Positions 1 to 10,855 of a DNA stretch of 64,000 bases are shown here, in pieces. The stretch is from Lentinula raphanica (Eukaryota > Basidiomycota > Agaricomycetes > Agaricales > Omphalotaceae), in the NCBI GenBank assembly GCA_027919835.1, contig JANVFP010000060.1, positions 1 through 64,000 on the forward strand. Reading direction: 5' to 3'. The number at the start of each line of letters is the position of its first letter. Position 1 is the first letter of the stretch. Below the pieces are notes generated by a model, which saw only the letters and a list, made by a program, of their open reading frames with translations, did no database searches and was not told the origin of the DNA. Made by a program: the position numbers and the translations under genes.

Positions 1-638
1 TTTACTTGTTTTTATCCTTTTTACTCTCTGTTTCTCTGGTGTTTGTATCGTTTCTCGTCCTATCTTTCCTTATTTGTATCAGATCTCGGACTCCGTTCTC
101 TCAAATCTATAGATCTATTCCATAAAATAGTAAATTGGCTACAGATCTATTCGTAGAAGTACTTAAGGACGTAGCCTACAAAAATATAGTTCAGGTTTTG
201 TGCCCAGTTTCTCTGACTAGCTAACCTTTGCTCTCATACGTGAGGAGTAAAGGCTTTGTAAGCCGGGCGGTCTTCGAAAGTGGTTGTGAAATTCTCATCT
301 CGTTAGGCCCGATATCTTGTCAGTTGATAAAGTCTCAGCTAGATTTGAATCGAAGGTAGACTCCTATCGTGGAGATACAGAGGGCTTGGTTCTCGGTTGT
401 TCCAAGTGAGCGTTCAGAGTTTCGGTGGCTCTGATCAAGCAGACGTGTGGTGATCGGTGATCCATACGAGCTGTGGAAGGTTTTCTGTGATCGGTGATCA
501 GTAGATCTTCAACCTGGTTCTGATAGTATTTGTGTGGTCATAAAGTCTGATCTATACGAGTTCTCTCGTTCCTTGTAAACCCTTTGAGTGGATCACTCAC
601 CCCTTTCGAGTCCAGATCAAAAGATCTGTACTTCCGTG
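1..638. other. Unassigned sequence at the window edge
   Basis: No convincing gene on either strand. The stretch is rich in short words such as GATCGGTGATC and AGATCT that recur without forming a clean tandem repeat. It lies downstream of the truncated gypsy pol on that element's strand, so it could hold another retroelement's leader or LTR, but I could not pair it with the sequence at 3885-4522 and do not call an LTR. Confidence 0.3.
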
Positions 639-851
639 TCACTTCGCTCTGTTGACCTGTATTGCGGATCCAGTAGATCTTTTAAGACTACCAGTTCGTT
701 CTAAGGTATAAGATCGTGCGGAATCTCTGACAACGCCCCACACCTCGCTTAAATACATTTGACAAACGACATAAGAAGTATATTGGTGATCAGTGTTCAG
801 TGATAAAGTCACTAGGTCATTAGATCTATCCAACGAAGCATTAAATTGCAC
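639..851 (-). pseudogene. Possible Ty1/copia-type gag fragment
   Basis: A 70-codon open frame whose middle has the spacing typical of the N-terminal copia gag segment: LNTD, then a tyrosine, then YLSEVWGVV, resembling the usual pattern of L-N-x-x-x-Y followed by a hydrophobic stretch and W-x-V-V. It starts exactly where the neighbouring gypsy reverse transcriptase loses its reading frame, which suggests a junction between two broken retroelements. There is no good ATG, only GTG at its start. The similarity is short and judged by eye, so chance is a real alternative. Confidence 0.2.
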
Positions 852-2079
852 CCTTCATATCCTCGTTAGCGAGGTCCAACTTCGTATAGATTTTCGCTTT
901 CTTCGGGGCGTCAAGCAAATCGGAAATGAGTGGGAGAGGATACCGATCTTTTTTGGTGATGCGGTTTAGTCCTCGGAAGTCGACGCAGAGTCGGAGAGAG
1001 CCATCCTTCTTCAGCACAAAGAGAACAGGAGCTCCATGAGGAGAAGTCGAAGGCCGAATAGCTCCGCTAACCAACTGTTTGTCGATGAATTCTCGTAGAG
1101 CTTCCAGCTCACGAGGGGAGAGAGGGTAAATTCTTCCGATTGGAGGTTCCGCACCTTCCTCCAGATCAATCTTCAGGTCATAAGACCTATGTTCTGGGAG
1201 CACTTCTGACTCGACTTCGTCGAAGACATCAGCGAAATCCTGATAAGCTTCAGGAATAGGAGGAGATTTAGAGTCCGACGTCGCCGTCGGTGGTGCTGGT
1301 TGAGAGGCTCTAGCCGCCACTTCGGAGTGTACAGCGTAGAGTAGAAGGGGTTCCATACCAGACATCTTGCAGGCATGATGAAAAACCGTAGCACCAACCA
1401 AGGCTATATCGACTCCGGAGTATTCCAGTTTTGAAGCCATCTGAACAACGGAGGGATAAGTATATAATGGTTCAAAAGGAAATTTGTCCGAAAGAGGACG
1501 AGGTTTCAAACGAGAACGGGAGGTGAAGGCAGATCGACCAGCTCTTGCAGGAAGAGGATCATCTGGAGGTGACCGAGGGTATCGAGTCGGATCAAGATTC
1601 TCTGAGTCCTCCGGTCCGTCGGAGGGTATCTCAGAAGAAGACGTCTGTGATAAAACTTGATCAGTGGTTCGGATTGTAATTGTTTTCGCTACCCAGTCAA
1701 TCGACGGATTGCAGCGGGAGAGAAAACTATATCCTAAAACTGCTTTACAAGAAGAATCCAAAGGTGTGACATAAAAGTCCAGAGGTAGTTGCTCGTTTGA
1801 AGGAAAAACTACTGATAACGAAACGTATTCCGAGATCGGAGTCGGAGAAAGTGAACCATCAAATAATCGGAGATTGATCGGAGTAAGGATAGGTTTTGTC
1901 AGAATTCTTTTTTGGCGAACAAATGAAGTATCAATAAAACAATCAGTAGAACCAGAATCAAGTAAAGAATCAAAAGAGATGGAAATGTAATCAGAAGTAA
2001 TAGTAGAGATTTTAGCAGACAGAGGTATAATGAAAGATTTCTCGAGATTAGAAAGAGCGGACGCGTTGAGAGTTAGCAC
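841..2079 (-). pseudogene. Ty3/gypsy pol, protease plus truncated reverse transcriptase
   Basis: A 412-codon frame reading a retropepsin-type aspartic protease followed by the start of a reverse transcriptase. The protease active-site motif DSGSTDC begins near residue 41, with the hydrophobic VLGYSFL stretch later. The reverse transcriptase N-terminus is recognisable from the linker [13 protein letters not shown], the palm strand [22 protein letters not shown], here cited only as its core [16 protein letters not shown], and [10 protein letters not shown] with the first catalytic aspartate. Immediately after this the homology stops and the frame ends at EDMKGAI, so the YxDD box, RNase H and integrase are missing. 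The frame differs from gag, 65 bp upstream, as in many gypsy elements. The copy cannot be autonomous. Confidence 0.8.
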
Positions 2080-2144
2080 CTCTGGTAAAGCACGAACCAG
2101 GTCAACGCAACTCCTGCTTCGTGCGGAGGGACAGGAGTTGTGGA

Positions 2145-3884
2145 CTATTTTTCCGGTTCCTCCGACGGAGAGTCCGGAATCTCTTCTTCTTCAGCTACAT
2201 CCTCGAGAACGCCAGCTCTGCCTTTAGCAGCATTTTCTTTAGACTTCTTCCGGGGACAGTCCTTAAGGACATGACCACCTTGTCCGCAGAAAAGACAGAG
2301 ATTAAACTTCTTACGACGTTCCCGTTCCGCAGGAGTGAGCTTGCCGTCGGAGCCGAGGTTGTCTGCGATCGATTTCTTCGGAAACTTGTTGCCAGAGTTG
2401 CCTTTGTTGTTGTTGGAATTACCGAACTTCTTTTGATTGTTAAAGTTCGAACCAGAGGACGAAGAGGACTGATTAGCACCAGAGTTCTGAGAGGAGTTAA
2501 ACGGTACCGGTTTCTTGCCATCCTTCTTTCCTTTCTTTGGGTCCGAAGGCTCCAAAAACCGATGACTTTCCCGCTTCTTCTCTTCTTCTCTGCGCCAGTA
2601 ACGGTTATCCAACCGTAACACTTCTCTCTGATACTCAGAGAGAGTCCGAGGTTCCGGCATACGAGCAATTTTGTCCTTGAGTCGGGGTGCTAGTCCTTTC
2701 TGATACGCCCATCGGAGAGCGTTGACATCCCAACCGGAGGCAGCAGCCAGAGTGTTAAACTTGATATTGTACGCTCTGACCTTCTCGTCGTTGCGCATCC
2801 GAAGGGTTCCGAGTTTATCTTCGGACTCACCCTGCGCATCGTACAAACCAAAGTTTTCCTGCAGCTCCTGGACTAAAGCAGCGTATGACGTGGTCCAAGC
2901 AGGTAGAGCTTCGACATTCGGATCCAAGATGTCCGGTTCAAACCATTCACGAGCGGCGCCGGTCAAGTATGACAAGGCGTAATTGATTTTCCGCTGATCA
3001 GTGAAATAGTTCGGACAATCAATGAATACCAAAGACAAAGATACCAGGAAAGATTTGAGTTTTCGGGGGTTAGAACCATCAAATGGTTCAGGGTCTTTGA
3101 CCTTCGTCTTTCCAGAGTCCGATTCCGACTCCTTCGGACGTAAGGCCGATGTGAAATCCGCAAGAGTGTCGTTGAAGGACATCAAGGCATTAAGGGCCAA
3201 GTTATCTGACGAACGAGACGAGCTCGAAGAGCGACTTCGAACCGACGGAGGTGGATTGGGAGGTGGGTCAGGAGGATCTCGATCGTCGCCAGGGCGTCCG
3301 GGAGGACCCTCAGGAGGACCATCATCTGGTGGACCTTCAGGAGGATCACGTCTCGGGCCATCGGGAGGTCCTTCATCATCCAGTTCATCACCAGGGAAAC
3401 CTGGCGGAAAGCCCGGCGGATCCGACGGAGGATCACGTCGAGGTTCCCGATCTCCGGAATGATGACTACCTTGCGAATGTCCGGGTAGAGAAGGAACTTG
3501 GGTAGGTCTAGCAGCTGCACGAGACGGAGTAGGAGGTGGTTGTAGTGGAGGAACAGGTTCACCTTCGATAACCCGTTTGGCTTTCGGAGTTAATACACGA
3601 ACGTGTTCACCACTAGGCAAAATAGCAGTCTGATAGACATACTCCGTAGATTCCGAAACACCGCGAACGTTTTCAGTAGTAACCGTCGGAAGAGGAACAG
3701 GAGCGGGACCGAACGCAGAAATGCGCAGTCTCCGGTTACCAACTGCAGAGATAGATTCGTTGAAAGCCGTCAAAGCCTGAGCATTTGCGACAAAAGGATT
3801 TTCTTCATCCCGAGTGGGAGAAGGAGTACGAGGACAACGAGCAGCACGAGTTTGAGCCCGTAGTGTTCGTTGAGTGCGATCCAT
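2145..3884 (-). CDS. Ty3/gypsy Gag polyprotein with zinc knuckle
   Basis: A 579-residue structural protein of a gypsy retrotransposon, which would assemble the virus-like particle and package element RNA in the cytoplasm. The N-terminal third is followed by a long proline/glycine/aspartate-rich linker (about residues 110-215) and a serine-rich patch. The capsid-like core then starts near [13 protein letters not shown] and runs through [17 protein letters not shown] to a basic, asparagine-rich linker. A single CCHC knuckle lies at C530, C533, H538, C543 ([14 protein letters not shown]), followed by an acidic tail. The start ATG gives [11 protein letters not shown]. The frame is uninterrupted and CpG-rich, unlike the decayed elements to the right, so this insertion looks younger, but its pol partner is truncated. 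Confidence 0.85.
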   Translation of the reverse strand: MDRTQRTLRAQTRAARCPRTPSPTRDEENPFVANAQALTAFNESISAVGNRRLRISAFGPAPVPLPTVTTENVRGVSESTEYVYQTAILPSGEHVRVLTPKAKRVIEGEPVPPLQPPPTPSRAAARPTQVPSLPGHSQGSHHSGDREPRRDPPSDPPGFPPGFPGDELDDEGPPDGPRRDPPEGPPDDGPPEGPPGRPGDDRDPPDPPPNPPPSVRSRSSSSSRSSDNLALNALMSFNDTLADFTSALRPKESESDSGKTKVKDPEPFDGSNPRKLKSFLVSLSLVFIDCPNYFTDQRKINYALSYLTGAAREWFEPDILDPNVEALPAWTTSYAALVQELQENFGLYDAQGESEDKLGTLRMRNDEKVRAYNIKFNTLAAASGWDVNALRWAYQKGLAPRLKDKIARMPEPRTLSEYQREVLRLDNRYWRREEEKKRESHRFLEPSDPKKGKKDGKKPVPFNSSQNSGANQSSSSSGSNFNNQKKFGNSNNNKGNSGNKFPKKSIADNLGSDGKLTPAERERRKKFNLCLFCGQGGHVLKDCPRKKSKENAAKGRAGVLEDVAEEEEIPDSPSEEPEK

Positions 3885-4522
3885 ATGGAATAGAGATGAA
3901 TCAGTGCAACGTTGACGAGATAAGTTTTAATATACTGTTAGGACCGTGCCACCGACGGAGTCGGAGCTCCGATCAGAGACACAGAGGATTGTTGAACATT
4001 AGTGTTGTTATTGAGCAACACCCTCGCCACGTTACCGTGTTCAACCAAGAGAGCAGAGGAGGACGAGTACAATGTGTACGGAGTCCGACGGAGGTTCGGA
4101 GTCGGCAATGATCCACGATCAAGATGACACCGGGAGCACAGAGGTGAGTGTTAACGTTAACGAGGTAATCCCAGTTGATATTAAAACTGAGGTATGTAAG
4201 TATGTACAAGCTCCTTATATACTGTACGGATAGTCAGTCTAATCTAAAGTACAATAAGACGATACACATCTCGGTACTACAGCATCGGAGGTGAGAAAGA
4301 CAATAAGCTATTGTAAAGTAAATCAATATAAAGGTCAGCTGAGCTGTCAGAGAATAAAACAATAAGATCATAATCAAGTATAAGACCAGACCGATGCGCC
4401 GACAGAATCGGAAGGAGGGACAAGGCGGACACTGCTAGGCATGACTAGAAAGATTCAGGAAATCTCTAAGTCCAATCGCCGAGTGAAGCTCCGACGGAGC
4501 TCCGAGGATTATGATCGTAACA
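3885..4522 (-). repeat. Putative leader and 5' LTR of the gypsy element
   Basis: The sequence upstream of gag on its strand contains several repeated imperfect words around CTCCGACGGAGC. On the minus strand a TGTTACGATC start at 4522 would fit an LTR beginning with TG. I did not find a matching second LTR because pol is truncated at 841, and I could not place the primer-binding site, so the LTR limits are a guess. Confidence 0.3.
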
Positions 4523-4559
4523 ATTACTACTGTTCTGAGTTTTTTCATTAACAAGTATA

Positions 4560-4870
4560 TTAAGTTTAACAAGCATTGAGTGTGCTGAATATATTGAATG
4601 ATATTAGCCATTCTAAGTGTCCAAGGGTACTAGGTATGCTAAAAATAGCATGTACATCATATATACCTAGATTTAGTATGATTTGGAGTGATAACATTTT
4701 TTACACTTGTCGCGTATTTTTTTTATTTTGCGTTTTCAGGGCCAATGAGGCAACCCTGAATTTTTTGAGTATTTTTTATGATTTTTTCAGATTTTTTGCT
4801 ATCTGATGAAATCAAGTTCTATTTTTGGACCAATTTCCTTTTTAGGCAATTTTGATGTGCCTGAGGTAGC
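4560..4870 (-). repeat. Copy of a dispersed AT-rich repeat (reverse orientation)
   Basis: About 150 bp at 4720-4870 is close to the reverse complement of 11745-11910, and related stretches occur at 8935-9420 (forward) and 9765-9905 (reverse). Landmarks are a CAGGGCCAAYRAGGC core, poly-A/T runs and a conserved GATGTGCCTG word. I see no coding capacity. It appears to be a repeat family that built much of 4.5-12.6 kb. Confidence 0.7.
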
Positions 4871-4882
4871 CAATATCTCATT

Positions 4883-5439
4883 CACTGCGGGGATGAGCCC
4901 ATATTCTCGTCCCGAAAAGTGTGTGATTATGCCAGGAAAATGTACAAATTTCTACTGATTGTAACAAGTAGAATATTTTAAAAAATGTCAGAATAGCTGG
5001 CAGGACAATTATCTGAGAAAAGTTGGGGAATATTCCAAATAGTCTACATTTAATCCCACGTTCATAATTGAAAATTTTCCTCAAATATTCATTACGGGAA
5101 TGTGTCACAATATTCTCCCAATATTCTCCCATCAAATATGGTCAATCCAGGATAGCCTGTGTGAGAATATCCTGAATACCCCATATCCCGGGGGAGATTA
5201 TTGGGAGAATATTGTGACACATTCCCATAGTGAATATTTGAGCAAAATCCTTAATTATCAAGGTGGGATAAATTGTGGAATATTTGAAATATTCCCAGAT
5301 TTTTCTTAGCTAATTGCTCTACTGGCTATTCTGGCATTTTTTAAAATATTCTACTTGTCACAATCAGTGGAATTTTGTACATTTTCTCAGCATAATCACA
5401 CGCTTTTCGGGACGAGAATACGGGCTCATCCCCGCAGTG
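4883..5439. mobile_element. Fold-back TIR element, CACTG ends, ATT target duplication
   Basis: A 557-bp element made almost entirely of two long imperfect inverted arms of roughly 240 bp around a short centre near 5130-5180. The outer ends are CACTGCGGGGATGAGCCC and its complement. The trinucleotide ATT flanks both sides (4880-4882 and 5440-5442). CACT-type ends with a 3-bp duplication fit a non-autonomous CACTA/CMC-type element, as known for that superfamily. No transposase is encoded. The PIF/Harbinger superfamily also makes 3-bp duplications and is a less likely alternative. Confidence 0.75.
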
Positions 5440-5442
5440 ATT

Positions 5443-5869
5443 GTAGCTATTTTTGGTTTCCTCTGTTATGTTTTAGCACCTCAAGATCAATAATATCATT
5501 CTATGCTTTTTTCTATTCAAAAATATCATAACCCAAAAAGGAAATCAATAACGTAATGATCTAACCCTAATTTACCTAATTTCATAATTGCCGTAAACGT
5601 AGTCACTTCGCGAAGTGCAGTATAGCTTTACAAAGTAGATTTATTATAATATACCTATGAAATAATAAAAGAATTATTAAATATTATTAAATATACTAAA
5701 TAGCCGAGTACCCCCCGGAGCCCTACTGGCCTACCCGGAAGGGTTTTTTAAGCTTTGAGAGTGAGTCCTGTTACTTCGCGAAGCTGTGGTGGGAACTTAT
5801 CGGATTACTTTGCAAAGTTTCTACAGCTATGGGTGGGAATTGTTATACTGAGTTCCAGTATTCCGCAAC
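5443..5869. other. AT-rich spacer with short palindromes
   Basis: No gene seen. It contains ACTTCGCGAAGT, CTTCGCGAAG and ACTTTGCAAAGT palindromes and a run of TTAAATATTATTAAATA. A related CTTTGCGAAG word occurs again near 11570. It probably belongs to the decayed retroelement on the right or to the AT-rich repeat family. Confidence 0.4.
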
Positions 5870-8168
5870 ACTTCCCGGGCACCATCTAACTCCAACAAAT
5901 GATCCACAACTGCACTGAAGGAATCTGACATCTGGAAGCAATCACTAAGGAAAGGACGCCATGCTTCACGGTTAGTTCCGTCAAAGACATCATTCTACCT
6001 GAATCAACAGGATAAGGAGCAAAATTAGGACCTTGGTTTCTAAATCTTCGTTGAGCTCCTGGTGTACCCCTAGACCTATTGGAACCATGATTCAATGGAG
6101 GAGATGGTGGTGGGAAATTATTATCACCATTACCATTATTTCCTGGTGGAGGAGGATCATTCGGAGGTTCTCCAAAAGAGGGTTCTGGAGGTGGAGGAGG
6201 TGGCGGTGGAGGCCCAACTGGATTTTCAGAAGGTCTCCTGGGAGGCTCGTTTGGAGGAAGCGGTGGTCCAAAGGGAGAATTTGGTGGTCGTGGCAGAGGT
6301 GGTCCCCAGGGATTATTTGGTGGAGGTGGTCCTGGTGATGGAGGTGAACCCATAGGTGGAGGACCATATGAATTCCATTGTACTGTATTTGGATTAATGA
6401 AATTTTGATCTGTCATATTATTCCAGTGCATAGAGGGGTACGGTGTAGGCGGGTTATATAAGCCCATAGGCTGATGACCCCAAGAATTGCTATACGGAGT
6501 ACTCTGGAATGGCATTTGGGGTGCCATTATCATTTCTGGGATAACAAAGGGATTGACTGAAGTTCCTAAAGTTGGCAAGATCCTGGGAGGGGATGGAGGC
6601 CTAGGACCCACTGGTCACATTGGCCTCTTTCCCTTTTCTTCTGCAGAAATTCTTCCTGCTAAACTTCCTCCAACCGAAATGGGCGATATCGGCAATTGTT
6701 GACGAGCTGTACCAGAGGGTCCAGAGTCCTGAGGGATTCCTTCCACAATATGATCTATTGTTTCTTGTCCCTCTATGGTAGTGGTATGTAGGAAACTCTT
6801 CCCATCCCAGTCCCAGTAGCCTCCTGAGTCTGATTCCTCACCAAATTTCTCATCTTTCGACCCATTATTTGTAGCAATCTCAATAGTTTCTGGCTGCTCC
6901 CATATGGTAACGGTTCGGGTTTCTGCAACCGTACGAGGAACATCCAGAGGTTCTTCCTTCTCCTGTTCACCCTGATTGTCCTCCGGAGATTCCTGTTCCT
7001 CTGTTTCTTCTGGTTGTTCAGGAATTGTTTCCTCCCGAGGACTAGTCATGGTACCTGTTTGGACATACTGTCCAGCTCGAGGCATGCCAGGCTTCCATTT
7101 GGGTGATACAGGAATATTGTAACGGAGTTTGATGGGAATGTTGTGCTCGGGGTAGGCCATATAAATTTGGCGAACCACTTTGTCAAATTCCCAACGGATA
7201 TAGTCATGACATAATGCCCTTGACAGAAAGGCTGAATACTTTCCAGATGCTACGCTGTACCTCAACTGCGAGATCAAACTGATCCAGTCCTCCCTGGAAC
7301 GTTCAGGGTGATCACGTAATCCTAGCAAAAGAGCTAATTGTCTGCACCGAGTGGCCAGTAGATTCACGGTATCTTCCTCTAATACATCTGGTACCATAGT
7401 AGGTTCCATGGATAATGGGGGTAGATTCCGTGTACTAACTGTATTCTGTGGGTACATGACTTGTGCAGGGCTTGCAGGTGGCCCAGAGGTCTGGAATGTG
7501 GATACTCCTAGTGTTTCTGGAGTTCGACCTCCCCAGGGTTGGGCCTGCTGTTCCGGAGTTCGGATATGTGGCCAGGGGTTAGGTGGCGGAGGTAACAGAT
7601 TCAGATCCAGAACTTCTTGTTGCATAGCCCTGGGTAAAGCAGACTGTTCCCCAATAGAAGGCATCTGTGAGAATGTTGGAAAACGAGTAGGGGTCGGTGG
7701 AGCTATTCCCGATCCCATGGGAGGATAGATCTGTCCCACATATGCACTACCCTGATTCATGGGTTGCGACATCTGGGACTGATGAGATGCTACTGAAGTT
7801 TGTCATGAACCAGCATTAGCATACTGTTGTATTCCAACAGAGGGTGGTGTGTAATTATATTGGATCGGGGGAGGAGGTGGCAGTAGAAAAGGTGGTGGTA
7901 ATGGTAGTTGCCACCTGGGTCTGCCTGATATAGGTGGGATTGGCAAAGATGGTTGGTTTAGGTTAGGGACAATGGTGTTAGGAGGAGTCGGCATCACCAT
8001 GTGTGGTGGTACCTGTCAGGGTTCTCCTCCCAACATTCGTCCCGGAGTAAGGAATCCAGGGTTCGAGTCTGGGTTCCCTGGTGATCTATTGTATCCCAAA
8101 GGATAGGTATGTGATGCTTGTGGTTCAGTTTGAGACCGAGTCTCCATCTGGATAGTCTGCGTAGACAT
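5870..8168 (-). pseudogene. Decayed gypsy-like Gag, three in-frame TGA codons
   Basis: One reading frame can be followed from an ATG at 8166-8168 (MSTQTIQMETRSQ) for over 700 codons. It is broken by TGA at 8016-8018, 7803-7805 and 6615-6617, each of which would be an arginine if CGA had mutated to TGA. The product is glutamine- and proline-rich, with a conserved helical segment RCRQLALLLGLRDHPERSRE near the middle and a run of prolines and glycines before the capsid. A frameshift near 6000 moves the frame, after which FDGTNREAWRPFLSDCFQM matches the start of a gypsy capsid, comparable to [13 protein letters not shown] in the neighbouring element. Homology ends near 5870, so most of capsid and all of pol are missing. 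Confidence 0.7.
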
Positions 8169-8616
8169 TCTGGGGGCAGAAGAGATCGGTTATTATGTTA
8201 GGTGATCGTACACTCTAACCTTCGAATACACCTGAGTTCGACGGCTACGAGTTAGTCGTCCGGAGAAATGGTGCAAGAGCTGCTAAGCAGAATGTCTTAC
8301 GCCGGTAATCGGGACTTGGAAGGATTTGATATATCCTTGGTTATGAGACTTGGTCAGAGAATAGAAGAGATAGAGAGTTCAGACAGAGTTAGAGAAAACA
8401 ATGATCAAATAACTAGAATAACCGATCTAAGGAATACATGCAAGTACTTGGGGTTTTTATAGGTATTTTGTAGATAAGATATAAAAGGTAAGTAATATAA
8501 AAGAATGTCGGTCGTGAGTCGAGTCAACAGGAGTTAGAAAGACTCGCACAGGATACAGTAAAGCTTTTGTAAAAAACACTGATAAGTTATCAGGTACCTA
8601 TTGCAAATAGTTGTGA
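8169..8616. other. Upstream region of the decayed gag
   Basis: No gene supported. A 64-codon plus-strand frame at 8268-8462 is likely chance. The stretch probably holds leader or LTR sequence of the minus-strand gag, and is cut at 8617 by the TIR element inserted at a TA. Confidence 0.4.
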
Positions 8617-8618
8617 TA

Positions 8619-10222
8619 ACCCAGAGGGGGTCCCGGAAATGGCCCCGGGGGGTGGTCATGCCTGTCACTACCTGTCACATATGGCATATATTTACTGTTT
8701 TGGGTAATTAATAATCATCCAGATATTAAATAAGCAGTACATTTTCAAAAAAACTCAAAAATTCATTAAAATTCATGAGAAACCTAAAATGGCCTAATAA
8801 GGTCAGATCAGGATATGTAAGCAAATGATATCATATGATAAAAAATGATGTAGGGCCAATGTAGGCACTAAAAATAGCCCAAAAAATCACTAAAAATGCA
8901 AAAAATATTTAGGGATGGTATAGAGCCTATTGCAAGTCCAGGCACATCAAAATTACCAAAAAGGAAAAAATTGATCATGATCTCATCTTGTAGCAAAAAA
9001 TCTGAAAAAAATCCTAAAAATAGTCAAAAATTCAGGGGTGCCTTGTTGGCCCTGAAAATGCAAAATAAAAAAAAATACGCGACAAGTGTAAAAAATTTTT
9101 ATCACTCCAAATCATTCCAAATCTACTATACAGTCAGTATATATGATGTATATGCTATATTTAGCATCCTAGTACCTTTATTGGGCTAAAAATAGAACTT
9201 GATCTCATCTGATAGTAAAAAATCTGAAAAGATCATAAAAAATACTCAAAAAATTCAGGGATGCCTCATTGGCCCTGAAAATGCAAAATTAAAAAAATTT
9301 ACATGATACAATTGAAAAACAATATCACTCCAAATCATACCAAATCCACTACACAGTCAGTATATATCATGTATATGCCATTTATAGCACCCCTAGTACC
9401 CTCAATCACTTATATCACTCAAGAATCAATATATTGTACATGATATTTTAGCACACCTAGTACCCTTGATAACTTAGAACAATTTATATTACTCAATATG
9501 TTCAGTACACTTAGCACTTATCACACCTAACACACTAAAACTCATGACAGTACTTATATGTATTATACTTAACACAGTTGACAATGAAAATACTCAAAAC
9601 AGAGTTATCAGTCACTATACTTAACACACTTAACAGTCAAAAAGTTGGAACAATTGTTATACCATAACATACTCATAACAACGAGTTTTGGGCGCTTATG
9701 GGTGCTTATTTGGTGTTTTTGAGTCGAAATTCATTAATAGCACACTCAATAATTTTTGTGTGGATTTTTTTTTATTTTGCATTTTCAGGGCCAACAAGGC
9801 ACCCCTAATTTGACTATTTTTAGGATTTCTTTCAGATTTTTTGCTACAAGATGAGATCATGATCAATTTTTTTTTCCTTTTTTGGTAATTTTGATGTGCC
9901 TGGACTTGCAATAGGCTCTATACCATCCCTAAATATTTTTTGCATTTTTAGGAATTTTTTGGGCTATTTTTAGTGCCTACATTGGCCCTACATCATTTTT
10001 TATCATATGACATCATTTGCTTACATATCCTGATCTGACCTAATCAGGCCATTTTAGGTTTTTCATGAATTTTTATGAATTTCTGAGTTTTTTTGAAAAT
10101 GTACTGCTTATTTAATATCTGGATGATTATTAATTACCCAAAACAGTAAATATATGCCATATGTGACAGGTAGTGACAGGCATGACCACCCCCCGGGGCC
10201 ATTTCCGGGACCCCCTCTGGGT
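8619..10222. mobile_element. 1.6-kb TIR element, TA target duplication
   Basis: The ends are ACCCAGAGGGGGTCCCGG and its complement, flanked by TA on both sides (8617-8618 and 10223-10224). The inverted arms run about 440 bp each (8619 to about 9065, and about 9770 to 10222) with mostly single-base differences and small indels. The interior holds two tandem copies of an AT-rich unit (about 8935-9170 and 9180-9420) that belongs to the dispersed repeat family. No transposase is encoded. A TA duplication fits the Tc1/mariner superfamily, but the terminal sequence does not match the Tc1-like element at 21434. Confidence 0.75.
9430..9765 (+). repeat. Direct repeat shared with 12000-12620
   Basis: The segment ending in ACAACGAGTTTTGGGCGCTT and the following GAGTCGAAATTCATTAATAG is repeated almost base for base at 12535-12605. 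Before it, both places have short ACACACTTAACA-type tandem words. The two copies share orientation and lie about 2.85 kb apart. This could be the terminal part of one repeat family. Confidence 0.65.
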
Positions 10223-10230
10223 TACGAATT

Positions 10231-10629
10231 GACATGAGTAGCGTCGATTCGGTCATGGAGTACAATGACTGGAATAAACAAAGAAATGAAACGGCACAAA
10301 ATCCACCATTCCGCGTAAAGGAAACAAAACAAGTGCGAAATCCAGAAGAGGTGACCGTGACTGGGAACTGTGAAAGAGGTCAGTGAGAACAACAATTATC
10401 CATACATGAAACAGGGAGATCCAAGCGACAAAAGGAGGGACCAATGGGTGGCTTTGAGGAATTGTATGAACAGGTGGGAGACGAGGAACAAAGCCTCGGC
10501 TCCGTAGTCCAGGTGAGTGCGGATCGACGATGCAGATTCATGACAATAGAGGAGTGGGTGGACTGGTTCCGAAAGAAATGAGGTAGCGGCGAGTCATTCG
10601 TGGGGACAATGACTTGCCTGAAGTGGTTA
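10231..10629 (+). pseudogene. Decayed coding remnant, unidentified
   Basis: A plus-strand frame starting near MSSVDSVMEYNDWNKQR can be followed to the TA where the 224-bp MITE inserted. It is broken by two TGA codons, one after NCERGQ and one after EEWVDWFRKK, both explainable as CGA to TGA. Base composition is richer in CpG than the surrounding repeats, which supports a former coding sequence. I do not recognise the family. A retroelement gag or the edge of a displaced host gene are both possible. Confidence 0.3.
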
Positions 10630-10853
10630 CATCAGCAAAACTGACCTGGTGCCTAGGCTGCCTAGAGATACCCCCAAAACCTCAGCAGTTTAAAAACTTT
10701 GAATTTGCCTGGAAAAACCTGAGCAAGCCTGAGTTTGCCTGGAAAAGCCTGGGCAAGCCTGAGTTTGCCTCAGATTTCTTTGGGTGCTTTGGGAGAGCCT
10801 AGGTTTTGGGGGGTATCTCTGGGTTACCTAGGCCAAGGGTACTTTTCCTGATG
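10630..10853. mobile_element. 224-bp MITE, CATCAG ends, TA target duplication
   Basis: Imperfect inverted ends of about 45 bp begin CATCAGCAAAACTG on the left and CATCAGGAAAAGTA on the right (complement) and share an inner GAGATACCCCC block. TA flanks both sides (10628-10629 and 10854-10855). The interior repeats TTTGCCTGGAAAA three times. The element at 16778-17051 has the same outer CATCAGGAAAA and inner GATACCCCC blocks, so both belong to one family. Non-coding. Confidence 0.75.
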
Positions 10854-10855
10854 TA

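Noticed and set aside
3022..3505. Plus-strand Gly/Pro- or Arg/Asp-rich open frames
   Set aside because: Antisense shadows of the proline-rich linker of the gypsy gag.
8268..8462. 64-codon plus-strand open frame
   Set aside because: Lies antisense to the presumed leader of a decayed gag. Short, with no motif.
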